Shown in pieces: positions 6,243-6,646 of a stretch of DNA of 6,646 bases (position 1 is its first letter; each line of letters opens with the position of its first letter). The stretch covers positions 1-6,646 of the forward strand of contig SLNI01000170.1 in NCBI GenBank assembly GCA_007133115.1. The letters are read 5' to 3'. Below the pieces are notes generated by a model. That model saw nothing but the letters and a program-made list of their open reading frames with translations, did not search any database and was not told the DNA's origin. Position numbers and translations under genes: made by a program. This stretch comes from Thioalkalivibrio sp. Its GTDB lineage: Bacteria > Pseudomonadota > Gammaproteobacteria > Ectothiorhodospirales > Ectothiorhodospiraceae.

Positions 6243-6646
6243 ATGCACGGACGCGTCTCCCGCGCGCCCCGTGCTTTGCAGGCAATCGTCGGCCTGGTGG
6301 GCGTGTTGCTGGTCCTGATGCTGATCCCGGGCTGCGGAACCAGCCCCGATGTCGCGGATGGCGCGCCGAGTGTCGTGCCCCGCAGTCTGTCGACGATTCC
6401 GGACGCGGTACCCCGGCATGAACCGCGCAGCCGCTATGGCAATCCGCCCGAGTACGAAGTGTTTGGGCAGCGCTACCGCACGCTGGTGTCCAGCGAGGGT
6501 TTTGAGGAACGTGGACTGGCCTCGTGGTACGGGACCAAATTCCATGGGCGCCGTACCTCCAGTGGCGAACCCTACGACATGTACGCGATGACCGCGGCAC
6601 ACAAGCATCTGCCGTTGCCGAGCTATGTCGAAGTCACCAACCTCGA
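6243..6646 (+). CDS. rlpA: Endolytic lytic transglycosylase RlpA, N-terminal part (runs off the right edge)
   Basis: RlpA is a septal-ring lipoprotein. In Pseudomonas aeruginosa it is a lytic transglycosylase that prefers glycan strands without peptides and helps daughter cells separate. I translated the frame from 6243: 134 codons are in the window, so it is partial. A signal with Arg4, Arg7 and Arg10 and a hydrophobic run leads to lipobox IPGC, with lipidated Cys31 and Gly at +2, predicting outer-membrane sorting. After a proline-rich linker comes [11 protein letters not shown] and then the double-psi beta-barrel domain from about 90, starting GLASWYG (91-97). Glu109, Asp112 and His120 line up with Glu120, Asp123 and His131 of the P. 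aeruginosa enzyme at the same spacing, so activity is expected. A C-terminal SPOR domain would be beyond the window. The gap to mltB is 46 bases without an evident promoter, so it is probably in the same operon. Confidence 0.95.
   Translation, partial: MHGRVSRAPRALQAIVGLVGVLLVLMLIPGCGTSPDVADGAPSVVPRSLSTIPDAVPRHEPRSRYGNPPEYEVFGQRYRTLVSSEGFEERGLASWYGTKFHGRRTSSGEPYDMYAMTAAHKHLPLPSYVEVTNL

Noticed and set aside
1..6646. A new defence, mobile or secondary-metabolite system
   Set aside because: All long genes belong to known housekeeping envelope or pyrophosphatase families with intact motifs. There are no integrase, transposase, repeats, tRNA or marked composition shift.

Overview
This is a GC-rich chromosomal window packed with cell-envelope genes. 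It most likely comes from a gammaproteobacterium: the block mrdA-rodA-mltB-rlpA is the arrangement known from Pseudomonas and relatives, and lptD and a family I pyrophosphatase of the E. coli type lie beside it. No exact taxon can be read from the sequence. I see no mobile element, CRISPR array, tRNA, rRNA or sign of recent transfer.

Layout. Minus strand, 1-1322: the N-terminal ~440 codons of lptD, with the C-terminal barrel cut by the left edge. Then comes a 219-bp divergent intergenic region. It holds a likely sigma70-type promoter for each direction, placed back to back, and a short upstream reading frame (1319-1354, minus) with a good ribosome binding site whose stop overlaps the lptD start. 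Plus strand: ppa (1542-2078); an 85-bp gap with two hairpins, the second covering the mrdA ribosome binding site; mrdA/PBP2 (2164-4047); rodA (4044-5162); an mltB-like lytic transglycosylase (5159-6196); and the first 134 codons of rlpA (6243 to the right edge).

Function. PBP2 (transpeptidase) and RodA (SEDS glycosyltransferase) are the partners that make lateral-wall peptidoglycan. MltB and RlpA are outer-membrane lipoproteins that cut glycan strands. LptD is the outer-membrane lipopolysaccharide translocon. Ppa removes the pyrophosphate released by biosynthetic reactions. mrdA, rodA and mltB are joined by 4-base stop/start overlaps, so the synthase pair and one hydrolase are probably translated together.

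The genes belong to well-known families and I do not see a new multi-gene system. What merits a second look is non-coding or context: the coupled leader frame before lptD, the two hairpins between ppa and mrdA, the face-to-face promoters, and ppa standing where rsfS-rlmH usually precede mrdA.
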